A stretch of 64,000 nucleotides of DNA from Paramacrobiotus metropolitanus (Eukaryota; Tardigrada; Eutardigrada; Parachela; Macrobiotidae): the NCBI RefSeq assembly GCF_019649055.1, contig NW_026570407.1, positions 62,001-126,000 of the forward strand, written 5' to 3'. Shown piece by piece: positions 42,303 to 53,478 of this stretch. Position numbers and translations under genes: made by a program. The notes under the pieces were generated by a model. The model ran no database searches, was not told the DNA's origin, and saw only the letters and a list, made by a program, of their open reading frames with translations. Every line of letters starts with the position of its first letter. Positions within the stretch are counted from its first letter, which is position 1.

Positions 42303-42931
42303 ATTTTTACTAGTGTTGGGTAGTAAAAGTCCTTGCCAATATACTTATTTTTACTATCTGCTTTGGAAAGTTTACTTATTTTTACTTACTATTCAAAATT
42401 TTTCGGGACTTTTACTTACTTTTACTTTTTATTTCAATTTTCGCAGGGACATTTACATACTAAATTAAAGTAAATTTACTAAATAAATGTAATTTAGCAT
42501 TGACAGTTTCGAATTTCGCTAGTTTCAGAGCGCAACAGACTACTGAAAATAATGCAGATAAATTTCTTATGCATTAATCGAGCTATACAGGTGCATACTG
42601 AAAAGTAAATACTGCTGCTTTTGAGGACGGCAGGCTGGCAGCCGACTACTGCGCACACCCACTTTACCTGCGAGTGGCGGCGGCTGACACGCCAATTTTC
42701 CGTAACGTTGATAAAACGAATTAGTAAATAATTTAGTAATTGATTTTTATTTATTCAACACTGAACCTTAATATTTACTTACTTTTTACTATTCCGGCAG
42801 CACATTTACTTACTTTTACTAACTTTGTTTCCAAAACCTTACTATTTACTAGACTTTTAATATTAGGCGGACTTTTACTAAGTAAATGGCCGTTATTTAA
42901 TTTTATTTAGTAGCACAACACTAATTTTTAC
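42303..42931. mobile_element. hAT-like MITE, 613 bp, with 8-bp target duplication
   Basis: The element is 42311-42923. ATTTTTAC directly precedes it (42303-42310) and directly follows it (42924-42931): a perfect 8-bp duplication, the hAT signature. Its ends are imperfect inverted repeats starting TAGTGTTGGGTAGTAAA and TAGTGTTGTGCTACTAAA. The interior is AT-rich with many TTTACTTA-like stretches and no ORF, so it is non-autonomous. Confidence 0.85.
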
Positions 42932-43152
42932 ATTTATGAAAAGGCAAATTATTTTCTTTTCAATGTAACTGGCAAAAAAATAAATGACAGCAGTGCAAAC
43001 GTCGAAACTGGTACGATTTTCGAAAATTCGAGTCGAGTGGAGAACTCAGGATTGAATGCCCAGGCAGAAATTCACTGGGTAGACTGTCTCGCCTGCGCAG
43101 TCTTCGTGCTCAGTGGTGTATGTGGGCCCGGTCGTTCATTACTGAATTTCAA

Positions 43153-43200
43153 CGTCGTTATTAACGAAACGATACCCCCTTCGTTTCGTTAATAACGACG
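43153..43200. repeat. Perfect 20-bp inverted repeat with 8-base loop
   Basis: CGTCGTTATTAACGAAACGA (43153-43172) is followed by TACCCCCT and then its exact reverse complement (43181-43200). The sequence around it contains related AACG/CGTTAAT fragments, so this may be the core of an old palindromic transposable-element fragment. Confidence 0.85.
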
Positions 43201-43800
43201 GATATTGCCGTTTAAACGTCCGTTAATTGTACTCCGTCGTTAATTCTATCGTCAATCGTACCCCTTCGTTGATACCGCAACCTGCTTATTTGCTTATTGA
43301 ATAAATTTGCTCCCATGCTCACCTCCTCGCACACATTACGGGAAGCACAAGCGTTATACAATAAGTAAAATAATAAGAAAATCACCTTCACGCCACTGTC
43401 GTGTTTGTGGAAATGAATAAGTATTGTGGACCTTAACAGTGACTTACTCCATCGTAGGGAGACATTTTCTAAAATAAGACATTTGTTACTGGCAAAGCTA
43501 ATCCCGAAACCAGCCATTGTAAAATTTTAGCTACTTGAATTACGTAATATAATACATTTTCAATGGCGTTATAGTTACTGGTTGTGGTTTACTGCCTTTC
43601 ACAGTATCAGTGATTAAGCAGTCGCACGCAAGATGCGCTCGTAAAGTATTTTAAAAACAGCAAAACAGAATACTTCATACAACTCAACCAAAGATGACTT
43701 CCGATTGCAATATGTCCAATTTTATCAATTAGGTTAATCATGCGCGTTATAAGGCAACCGCGGGGCTTCAAAGCGGACACTCGACTGCTTACTGCGCTTC

Positions 43801-46800
43801 TCAAACTTCCTTAACGACGTCAATCACAGCACAGCCAAAGCCCGTCAATCACAGCACAGCACAGCCAATCTTTCCGTCGGTTGGTTCAGCTTATTGTCTA
43901 GCGTTGTCCATGTGTCCGACGCCACATCGTACACTTCACACAGTCGGTGGCAAACACCACCCCAGCCAACCAGCACGTAGATTTTACCTCCGACACAGCA
44001 AGTCCCGGCCGAACGTCGAGGATGGCCCACACCACCTACAAAAGGCATAACAGACCGTATGGGTCAGCTCAACCAATTAGCTAACCGCGGGTGCTATCGT
44101 TTTAAAAAATCGGATTTTGTACAGTACTTCAACGTTTTGCGAATTCCGGACATTATCACAATATGGATTGGCGTATCGCCAGAAACACGGTATTTTCGAT
44201 TGTTCCACATGACGCAAGCTTTTCAAAATTTGACAAAGTAATGATTCTTATTTTTATACCAACTGGTACAGGTGACTAATAAAAGCTTGTCAAGTTTTCT
44301 TATGTGGGCCAGCGCAAAAGAATACCGTGGCCTCTGGTGCCCGGTTCGCGAATCCATATTGTGAATGTGTCCGGGTCTAACTGTAAGTACATTTTTTCAT
44401 TCACTCTCTGGTCACTGGATTGAAGGCCTCCACCGAACCAAGGAATTCCCCATAATTCGTCTTGCTTCCACCTACAAATTGCAAGCAGAACGTTGAGTGA
44501 CTGTAAGTGGCGCGAATTTTTTCGTAGTCGCATGAAGTTTGATAGTTAAGTACCGATGACATAGATCCATCCGTCCGGTCCAACACATGCCGAAGCGCGC
44601 AGACGTGCCGTCGGCATTGTAGGCAACTCACTCCAGACATCCGATTGCGGATCGTGAGAAAGCAGAATCGGTTGCAGTGTGCATACCCGTCGTGTGACCT
44701 CCAAACGCGAACACCTGACCCTCGCAACTGATAACAGCTGACTTTTCTAAGGGGATGGGTAAGGATGCCATATACTTCCACTGGTTAGCCACCACATCGT
44801 ACCGTTCAACGGTGGCTTACTTTGCGGAATATTTGTCATGGCCGCCAACGGCGTAAATGTGACCGCCCACAAGGGCCACACCGGCATCACATCGGCCAGT
44901 GTGCATCGGCGCCACATCGCTCCAGCTAGCCGCTAAAGGATTGTAGCGGAGAGTCCGCGCTGTCACATCAGCGTCGCTATGACCGTTAATTCCTCCGCAA
45001 AAGAACAAGTCACTGCCAGCGACCACCATACCGCCTTTGCCCACAGCGTAAGGTAATTTTTCCAGATCCATCCATGTTGCAGTTCGCGGATTTGAAGCAC
45101 TCGACACTGTCGACGAGTGATGTCCAGGTCCCGTCCCGGAGACCGCCGGCACAAATGATAAGGGTGGACCGCTGGTGGCGCTTCTCCGCGCGGAACGGGA
45201 GTGCCGGCTTCTCCAGGGCGTGCTTGTGCAGAAATATGTCGCGCACCTCAGTGGGCAGTAGTAGTCCAGTCTAATATACAGCATGTACAGTAACTCAGAC
45301 TTAGTAATAATCAAGCAGTTTAACTAATTTAATGTGGACAATAATAATTAATGAAAAATCCTTTATTAATGACAAGGTCAATCGGGAAGTTGTAAAAAAT
45401 GCTTTCAAGGGCAAAAATCTATTCGGTCCGACAAGGTACCTACCGCCGCAGCTCGTTACTCACCTGGACTGGCCCCACTGCCAGTGCAACATCATTCAAA
45501 AGCGGAAAACGGACGAGGAAGAGCGCCGCACCCAGTACCTCGCGCAGATTGGCGGGGGACGGTTCCAAGCTGCGTTCCTCACAAGTCTGCGCCGCCCACC
45601 TGTTAGCAAAGGATGAGAAAACTAATCGATGGTCGATGGTTTTTGTCACTCGTCAATCAACAATCACTGCCTGAGAGGCGAAGAAATTTGTGGCACAAAT
45701 TTTGTGCAACATTCACAACTACAAGCAAATCCGTATTCGTCCATAACTTTAAGAGCAATCAAGACTTTTATGCGGGTCTGTTTTTCAAGGAAAATCGCTT
45801 TCCTGTGTTACATCAATTCTTACAACATTTCCGGAAAACATCTATACTGATAATTTTTAATGCACGAAATTCAACCACTTCCGGTGCTTGACGTAATCAC
45901 AGCCGCTCGGTGTTAAATGGCAACATGCGCTTGTCTGAAGGCTCTTGAAAATGTTAAAATTCCCTTTCCTTTCAATTTTGATTTGTTACAAAAGTTTTCT
46001 ACAGTAACTTCCATTGAAAAAGTTCAACGAACTGCAGCGAGTTATTATTTGAAATTGCTGATACGCCGTTTGAACGAACCGTTTTGAAATTGCCCTTACT
46101 TGTGCACTGCTGTGTACACGACATTTTCGTCTGCGGCAAGAGTTGAACGGTGCAGGATCATCTTAAGACTTTCGTGTCCAATGCTACTGAACTTCTCCGA
46201 GCGCAGAATAGCATCCCCGAAACCATCCACGGTCTCCAAGCATTTCTCTAAAATCGTGTCGGAAGTGGGGGTCCACCGGTTAGCCTGTGGAAGAAACATG
46301 TTGTCGAAAGCTTTAAAAAACAGCACAGTATATAGAGGGAGCTGAAGCAACCAACGTTGTCCAGCATAGCCAGGCAGTTATCGACATTCAGATGTTTCCC
46401 AATGTAGTCACAACAGGCATCCACCAAAAACGGCAAACCAAATTTGTCTGCGCAGTGCAATGTCGGGAAGACGTTGTCGGCTGTGATGTTCTCCAACGAA
46501 TCAGAGTAGACATAATTAAGCAGATTGGCGAATGCTTCGGAAGGAATATCGGGAAAGTGAATGACCAGCGGACAAGGTTCAGTGTTACTGGTACAGATCA
46601 TGGTGTAGAACACATCGCTGCTGTTGCACAGAATATTCCTGCAAAATGACGCTCGCTCAGCTAAGAAACCCATTTAACCCAGCATAGCCTGGGATACGCT
46701 AAAGTCTGAATGGATCGCTTAATTACTCCATATTTACTTTTATCGCTTTAAGGCCTACAGTTAACTTATAAGCGTACTTGTGCGCGGAGAAAACTTTCAC

Positions 46801-46962
46801 TGGGCCGTATTGGCGTCCCACTGCAAATTCCACATCGCTGAGCTCTCCGCTGGTCAACATGCGCTTCATGCGCTGAGCAAGAACTCCAATAGCGCCACGC
46901 CGTTCTGTGCTGCTTGTAACAGCACGAGTGCTACTGGGATCCGATGCTTGGTTTAGGCACAT
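43801..46962 (-). pseudogene. Chimeric BTB-BACK(BTBD-type)-Kelch pseudogene (locus III)
   Basis: Exons 46778-46962, 46356-46638, 46100-46284 and 45464-45599 join in phase and encode BTBD-type BTB-BACK (RMLTSGELSDVEFAVGRQYG, FPTLHCADKFGLPFLVDAC, ANLREVLGAALFLVRFPLL). The next exon, 45270-44554, starts TGLLLPTEVRDIFLHKHALE, the usual BTBD continuation also seen in gene I. After PALPFRAEKRHQRS it runs without an intron into Kelch (TLIICAGGLRDGTWTSLVDS, FFCGGINGH). Exons 44391-44471 and 43801-44035 complete the Kelch part. Lesions: an A-run frameshift at 45091-45093, TAA at 44817-44819, TGA for the expected Trp at 44401-44403, and a duplicated segment near 43810-43860. The front resembles gene I and the back resembles K2. 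Confidence 0.75.
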
Positions 46963-47186
46963 TATGAAATCACTTGAAAAAATAGCAAATTCAATTTCGT
47001 ATTATGAGCACTATGAGCAAATTTATCAAAAACATATGCTTTATTTGGCTAATTAACCTTTCAAAAACGGCCCCGCTCAGTAACTCACCAATTATTCAGC
47101 TAACAAACACTACGCTTGTCAGAAGTTGCCAAAGTTCTGTAATACGTACATTTACACAGGGTTACATACATCATACATGAACTTGT
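46963..47186. other. Spacer between locus III and element 2
   Basis: About 220 bp, AT-rich, without recognisable features. Confidence 0.5.
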
Positions 47187-47536
47187 GAGACGAGGGCTCA
47201 CTAGCGTTCACGCCTGTGGCGCTAGGCGCTACGCCGATGGATTACGGTCTGTGTTGTGTCTCGCTCTGATTGGCTTGAGTTGTGTAGTGGGCGCGGCATA
47301 GCACGTGCTGCACAGTGATGCACACTGTAGAATTGGCTCTACGATTGACGATCGAGCTGCGCCGATCAGTGGTTGATTTTCTGTGCTCCAGACTTTCAAT
47401 AATATTAAAAGTCAGCGATTACGGTGCGACGTTTTGTGTTTCCGCATAGTTCGCGAACCAGATCGTTTCGCTCACTCTACGGGATAGATTCCGTTTCTGT
47501 CTCCGTCCCTGGATCCATTCTGGATCTAGCATTAGA
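47187..47536 (+). repeat. Probable 5' LTR of element 2
   Basis: The right limit comes from the primer-binding site at 47537. The left limit, TGTGAGACGAGGGCTCAC, is a guess by analogy with the 382-bp LTR of element 1. The region has a CCAAT-type box (GATTGG), GC-rich GGCGCTAGGCGCTACG and an AT-rich CAATAATATTAAAA in comparable order. The other LTR lies outside the window, so neither border can be proved. Confidence 0.4.
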
Positions 47537-47548
47537 TGGTAGCAGAGC
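47537..47548 (+). promoter_or_regulatory. Primer-binding site of element 2, tRNA-iMet-like
   Basis: TGGTAGCAGAGC matches the complement of the 3' end of animal initiator-Met tRNA over 12 bases as I recall it. This is two more than in element 1, supporting use of the same primer. Confidence 0.65.
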
Positions 47549-48968
47549 CGACAGCGGTTCTCTGATTTTAATTGATCTGATTTGATTTGACTGGTATCAG
47601 GCAAAGTTGGCCTGTTATTTGACGTGTTCACCGTGACCAGTAAGGCACAGGTCTGTCCACAAGCAAAGCGCAACACCACAAGCGGTGCAATTTTCCCCCA
47701 TCGGACGTGGATTACCAGCTTCGGTTTTTGGTACGGTATCTTCAGCGAAGAACCGTGCTGTTTCCTTAGCTGTGCAAGAGTTCAAGAGTTTCAGTCGTCA
47801 GTGTTCCTCGGTGTAGAGTCTTCAGCGAAGACCTACACTGGTGTCACTGATACTCGGCAAGGCTTCAGCGAAGCCTAAGCCGTGGGCCACAAGCGGCGAA
47901 GCGCCAAAAGGGGCGCACGGGAAAAGACCAGATCAGACTCCTCCAAACTGGAGTAGAGCACTACTACTGTTGCTACGGCAGTCAGCCGGCACAGTAGCAG
48001 ACTAAAAGCGTGCGGCACAACCGCTACGGAAAAGCGGCAACGCAGGAGCGGATTGTGGAGAAGAAATTGGATCATTTGGATCATTTTCCCGTGGAACGGA
48101 CGGTCAACAGGTAGAAACCGTTATTAATTACGGGATTGGTTAGACAGTAAAATCCGCAATTTCTATTGGCCGATACTGAGCTGAGCGTAGACGTAGGCGG
48201 GATTTGCACACGGTGCGCATGTCTGGCCGTTGACCGTGACGTCAGGCACTTATAAAATCTTAATGGTTTAACGTGATTGGTCGATTATCTGAGCCGTGAT
48301 TGGTCAAAATTTGAACCGAATCATTTGAGCTAGCGGACCAATAGGAACGGAGTAAACAACGTAAATGGGGATTTTCCGTTGAACTTTAACTGTAAAAAGG
48401 CAAATTGAGATGAGACGAGATATTTGAAAAGAAAAGTGACCTTTAACCAAAATTGAGCTGGAAAGTGACCTTTAACTAAAATTGAGCTAGAAAGTGACCT
48501 TTAACTGAAATTGAGTTGGAAAGTGACCTTTGTCTTGAATTTAGCTGAAAGTGACCTTTTAACAGAAATTGAGCTGGAAAGTGACCTTTGAGCTGAGTTG
48601 AGTTTGGAAGTGACCTTTAAGACCTGAAACTGACAAACAGTGACCTTTATCGAAGCGAAGTTGAATTGTGTAATAGTACAGCGATATCAGCAGCTGTAGG
48701 AAATTGTTCGTAAACGCGTTCCGAATTGTAAAAGCGGTGTCGAAGTTTCGTCTGGAAAGTGACCTTTAGGGCAAATTTCTCGAACTTTTTACCGAAAAAG
48801 TGACCTTTAAACGGGACTTAGACGAATTTTTTCAACCGAAAAGTGACCTTTAACAGGAACTTTGAAAAATTCGTAGAGCGTAAAGTGACCTTTAGGGCAA
48901 TCGAATAAACCATACAATAACGTGTGTGTGAGAACAATTGGCAGGAGCGTCAAAGTTATCCGATCAAC
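47549..48968 (+). other. 5' leader of element 2 with GTGACCTTT array
   Basis: About 1.4 kb between primer site and Gag ATG. The first part has three TTCAGCGAAG copies (about 47742, 47821 and 47864). From 48436 it carries 12 copies of GTGACCTTT, all in one orientation. ORFs here are short. Packaging, translational control or transcription-factor binding are possible roles, all inferred. Confidence 0.7.
48436..48650 (+). repeat. Eight GTGACCTTT units at about 29-bp spacing
   Basis: GTGACC starts at 48436, 48465, 48494, 48523, 48551, 48581, 48610 and 48640. The units resemble GTGACCTTTAACTAAAATTG plus AGCTGGAAA, with the nonamer invariant and the rest diverged. Further copies without regular spacing are at 48759, 48800, 48843 and 48885. 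No CRISPR interpretation fits: there are no unique spacers and the host is a eukaryote. Confidence 0.9.
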
Positions 48969-49694
48969 ATGGATAAAGACAACGCGGAACGGACATCTAA
49001 CAGCAGCCAGGGAAGCAGGAGCTCCCGCGGATCACAGCAAGGCGCAGTTGATCCTTATAGAAAAGAATACAAGTCGCTCGCGCGTCCAGTCGGACATGAC
49101 AGACAGACCCGAGCAGCCGTGACCTTTGCAAGGAAGGACAGCAAAGGCAGTGACAGTACATACAAAGTGGCGCTGGGAGCTACAGAGAACGAAGAGAGCT
49201 CCAGCGGAGATGGAAAGCAAACCCCCGCGTTCGTGGCGGGAGGAAAACCGATGAACCAGAAAAAGGTCACTGGTGAGGATGGAACCATAAAAACGGAAGC
49301 GGAAGCAGTCGGGGCATCACAGCTGGATGCTACCATTGTCAGAATAGAAGAGCAGGATAAAAAGGCAAACCTGACTCAATCGGAAGGTGGAAACACAAAG
49401 GTCACCGAAGCGGAACTGGCTGAACTTGGATTGAGTGACCTTTCGCTGAATGACAAAACGGCGGATGATGACCTTTGGGCAACTCCAATGGTCTCCGATG
49501 AATTAAACGAATCATATTTCACGGATGACGAGACGACAATGAACATGTCCTTCCAAACCGCGATGAAGGAAGCTGACCGTGCTGAAGGGATAACACCATT
49601 CAAAGACATACCGGAACACCTTATCGAACGCACACAAACGGGAAGGTCATCAATGTTCGACCGCCATCACCGAACAGTCCCACAACGACTTTGA
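48969..49694 (+). pseudogene. Element 2 Gag, N-terminal part
   Basis: ATG at 48969 (MDKDNAERTS). The product is hydrophilic, Ser/Thr/acidic, about 240 residues, without a glycine at position 2, so the myristoylation signal of element 1 is absent. It ends at a TGA while the coiled-coil continuation begins in another frame at about 49691, so a frameshift separates the two. It contains GTGACCTTT/AAAGGTCAC copies in more than one codon phase (VTF, KVT, SDL). Confidence 0.7.
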
Positions 49695-52600
49695 GGACTC
49701 GCGTGAGGGAGTTGGAAAGCGAATTCGAAGCCAAGGGGAGTCAGGCAATGAAACGAACGAAAGAAAACCGGGATAAACTGTCGTCCCTGGAAGCCCGGAT
49801 TTATGAATTGGAACAACAACAAGTTGACTTGGAAAGCGCAGCGGATGAATGGAAAATCAAATACGAACGTCAAAGAGAACTCGCGGAAGAATATTTGAAG
49901 ATGACAGATGACAGAGAAATGGAAGGTCATCTCGCAGTCGGTGATCTTAATGAGAGTATGTCCGAAGAAACAGCGGAAAGGTCACGGCACTTAGCAGAAT
50001 TGAAGGACGAATGAGACTCGCTGAAGTCAAAGGTCACCGAAGCTGAAACGAAAAGAGATGAATATGCAAACAAACTCGCCGATGCTACTCAGAGGTTGTT
50101 GACGAACACCACTGAAGTCTTCAAGCTCAGGAATGACCTGAAGCTGCGCGACGAGAATATCGGGACCCTCCAGAAGGAGTCATACGACCACCAGAGAAGG
50201 GCTGATGAAGCCGCTAAGGTGGCAAAGGACTTGCGAGATCTTACAGCCACCGAAGGTGTACGGTTGAATAATGAAATAAGACAGGTGATGGAAGAGAACA
50301 AGGCGTTGAAGGAGGACAACAAAAAGGTCACTGAAGAGATCAAAGAGTTGAAAGAAGCCGCGAAGACAATTGCCGACCAGGGCTTGAGATGGGAGCATGA
50401 GGCGCGCCTCCTGGACACAAAGGTCACGGCACTTGAACTGAAAGATAAAGAGTGGCAACAGACGGTCCATCAGAAGACACAGGAGATCATCAAACTCAAC
50501 ACGGAGTTGATCGATATGACCCAAACGGCAATGATGAGAGAAGATGAGGTCAATCAGACAAAAACCCAACTGAAAGCGGCAGCCGATGAGTATTCGAAAC
50601 TGGAAAGAGACGTGACCCAGTTGGCGGAACACATCAGGAAAGTGGAAAATGATACTGAAAAGGTCACCCAGGAAAAAACGTTCCAACTACATCAGCACAT
50701 GTTGAAGGTCAACGAAGAGAATCAAAAATTGAAAACTGAAAAGGAGGAATATCAGTTGAAAGTCAGACGCCTTGAAGACGAGAATAAGGCCCTCAACATG
50801 TCAAACAAACACAAGGATGAACAGCTTCTGCAATATGGAGTCAGAACAGCAGCAGTGGAATCACCGCCGCCCAGTTACAGCAAAGCACATGAAACGGGCA
50901 CGGGCAAAAGTTTCCATTTTGAAATGCCGCTACGAACTGGTACCGGCAAAGGAAATGTCAAAAATGAAACGAACGGTGACCAGGACAAAGAACTACCATT
51001 AGGAGGTTATCCACAAACGAGTCACGGTGATCCCTCCCAATTTCCCCCGCACATCGAAACGAATGTCTTCGTCGATGAAGGGAGAAGAGACCGACCGCCC
51101 AGCCGGCAAGAGCGCCCACGGAAGTCCCGCTACGGAAAGGCGAAACGAAACCAAAACGACGATGAAAGTAGCGAAGAGGAGGATGACCCGACAGCAGAAT
51201 CGACAGCCGCACAATTGACAAAAGCACTCAATTCGATGGCTCGGAAAACGACGTTAGTGACCTTTGATGGAAGTCGCGATGCAGTTAATGGCTGGACACA
51301 ATTGGTCAGGGATACGCAGCGAACATACCGACTTACTGACGATCAAATCCTAATCGAAATAGCTAGTGCGGTGAAGGGACCGGCAAAAACCTGGTTCGAA
51401 GGAGAGAGAGAAATCGCACTCCAGGAAGAGATCGAATATACGGTTACAGAATGGATGACCAAATTCAAGGATGAATATGGTGACCGTGACGAAGAAGTTC
51501 TTGGGTTACGGGAAGCCATGGCAGGGAAATTTGACCTTGGTAAAGAATCGCTTGATCAGTTTTATCAAGCGATCATGAAATTCAAGGCAAAGAGAATCAT
51601 AACCGAAAAACAAGCAGTTGGTTTCCTGATCGAAGGATGCAGAGTCGACGGTGACCTTTACAGAGCACTGCGTACACAGCAGTGCAGAACGCCAACCGAA
51701 ATCAAAGATTTCTTCCGACATTGGTCAGCTGGAGAAGAGAAATACAAGGCTCCCAAAAGTCAACGTAACCAAGATTACGTGACCATCCGGTCTGGACAAG
51801 TCGAAACGATGCCACAACAAAGGATTGCGGCAGCGCCGGTTCAACAGGCGGTGGAATACCGCAGAGAAGCCCCGGTGCAAGAGGTCACAAAGGAGGTGAC
51901 CTTTATCGACAGCCAGACGGGACAACCAATTACGTACGCTATGGTGGCGGCAATCCAAGCAGCGGCTCAAGTGAGACCGGCACTTCAGAATGTGGCTCCA
52001 CCGGCACCACAGAATGTGGCCCCTGTGAATGTTGGGGTACCACAACAGGGAACGGGCAACTGAAATTTCGGTGGAAACGGATACGGAAATGGAAATTGGA
52101 ATGGAGGTCAAGGGAACTTCCAGAATCAGGGTCAAGGTCAAGGCAACTTTCAGCCAAACAGAGGGAATCAGAATAATTTCCAGCAGAATCAAGGGTCACG
52201 AACTGAGTTCAAGTTTCAGATGATCGACGGATGGGTTGCAAACGGCGTGCAGATGTGCCAGTACTGTATGTACGGTAACCACCAGACCCAAGGATGTAAG
52301 TTCGCGAACACGCCGCCAGACCAGAATCCGAACCTGTTCGCCTTCAGAGAGTGGCAACGCCTTCGCGCCACAGGCGGCTGGCGTCAGGCGGTGGCAAACG
52401 GATATGACCTGATTGCGCAATGGTACCAGGCTCGGGCAAACTTCCCAAATCAACAAGGAAACGGGAATAACGGAAATGGCGGTGGCCAGAATGGTGGCTA
52501 CGGCCGTGGTGGCTTCGGCCGCGGCGGCTTCAGAGGAAGAAACAGAGGCTTCGGCCGCGGAAATTGGAATGGCGGCAACCGAAACGGTGGAAACGGGGGT

Positions 52601-52792
52601 GGCCAAGGAAACTACCAACAGGGTGGTGGCCAAAATAATGGTGGTGGTCAAAACAATGGTGGTGGCCAGAATAACGGAGGCGGACAAAATTATGTCCCGG
52701 TGAATAACGGCGGACAAGGAAATGTGCAAGGAAATGTGCAGGGCGCGCAACAAGGTGGTGCGCCGGTTCAGGGAAACGGGCAAGATCAGTAG
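49691..52792 (+). pseudogene. Element 2 Gag: coiled coil, PPSY, capsid, CCHC, Gly-rich tail
   Basis: One reading frame interrupted by TGA at 50012-50014 and 52061-52063. Residues from 49691 to about 50830 form a very long coiled coil (VRELESEFEAKG onward). PPSY is at 50867-50878. The capsid-like part (VTFDGSRDAVNGWTQLV, YTVTEWMTKFKDEYGD) is at about 51250-51740. The CCHC knuckle CQYCMYGNHQTQGC is at 52256-52297. A Gly/Asn/Gln-rich tail ends at TAG 52790-52792. The architecture equals element 1's Gag, and the PPSY position after the coiled coil is conserved. It would form particles if intact. Confidence 0.82.
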
Positions 52793-52845
52793 GCACCGGT
52801 GAGCCTACTGATCGACCCGACCCGAAACCACCGGATAAAAGGGAA

Positions 52846-53478
52846 ATGGAAAGGTCACCACTGCAGAATGGTACTGCAGTGAATGTGACCACTGTGACGG
52901 CTATAAGGATGCCGTCAGCGCAAAAAGAAAGTGGACCGGCTATATGGATGCCGCAACCACAGCAAACGGCTATATGGATGCCGCCACAGCAAATAGAAAC
53001 GGCTAAATGGATGTCGTCATTGCAAAAGAAAATTGAAACGGCTATAAGGATGCCGTCACAGCAGCAAAAAGAACTGGTTATCGGGAAACCAGTACAAGTG
53101 GATAAAAGGTCACCGCAGAATGGTACTGCGAGTGGAAACGCGCAACGGGACCAAAGGTCACCGCAGAATGGTACTGCGAGTGGAAATCGTCGTGACGGTA
53201 GCGCGACACTGCGAACAGCACAGCAAAATGAAAGGTCACCGTACTGCAGCGAAGAAGTGCTAGCGCAACGACGCGCACAACGGAATGCAAAGATTAAACA
53301 GGCGCTGCTGAACCAGAAGAAACCGCAGAACGACACTGCGCAAGAGGTAAATAAGCAACATGCAAAATTCCGGAAATACTTGGCAGAAAACGATAAGGGA
53401 ATGAGCCAAGTTGCGACTGTTACGGAGAACCAAAGCCAAAGTTTTGGAATTGTTCCGAGGACGAGGAAGAGAAATTGA
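52846..53478 (+). CDS. Repeat-rich ORF between Gag and protease (element 2)
   Basis: About 210 residues, ATG at 52846. It contains short peptide repeats: six variants of ACGGCTATAAGGATGCCG (TAIRMPSQQ, TAIWMPPQQ) at 52900-53070, and SPQNGTASGN twice, encoded by copies of AAAGGTCACCGCAGAATGG. It ends in a TGA overlapping the first codons of the protease frame (TTGATAAGG). No known domain. It may be the N-terminal part of a Pro polyprotein reached by frameshift, or repeat-expanded noncoding sequence that happens to be open. Confidence 0.45.
   Translation: MERSPLQNGTAVNVTTVTAIRMPSAQKESGPAIWMPQPQQTAIWMPPQQIETAKWMSSLQKKIETAIRMPSQQQKELVIGKPVQVDKRSPQNGTASGNAQRDQRSPQNGTASGNRRDGSATLRTAQQNERSPYCSEEVLAQRRAQRNAKIKQALLNQKKPQNDTAQEVNKQHAKFRKYLAENDKGMSQVATVTENQSQSFGIVPRTRKRN

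Noticed and set aside
47624-47878. 84-codon ORF in the element 2 leader
   Set aside because: Lies in the untranslated leader with TTCAGCGAAG repeats; no counterpart in element 1.
48436-48650. Regular repeats that could be taken for a CRISPR array
   Set aside because: The repeated unit is only 9 bp, the spacers are similar to each other rather than unique, there are no cas genes, and the context is a eukaryotic retrotransposon.
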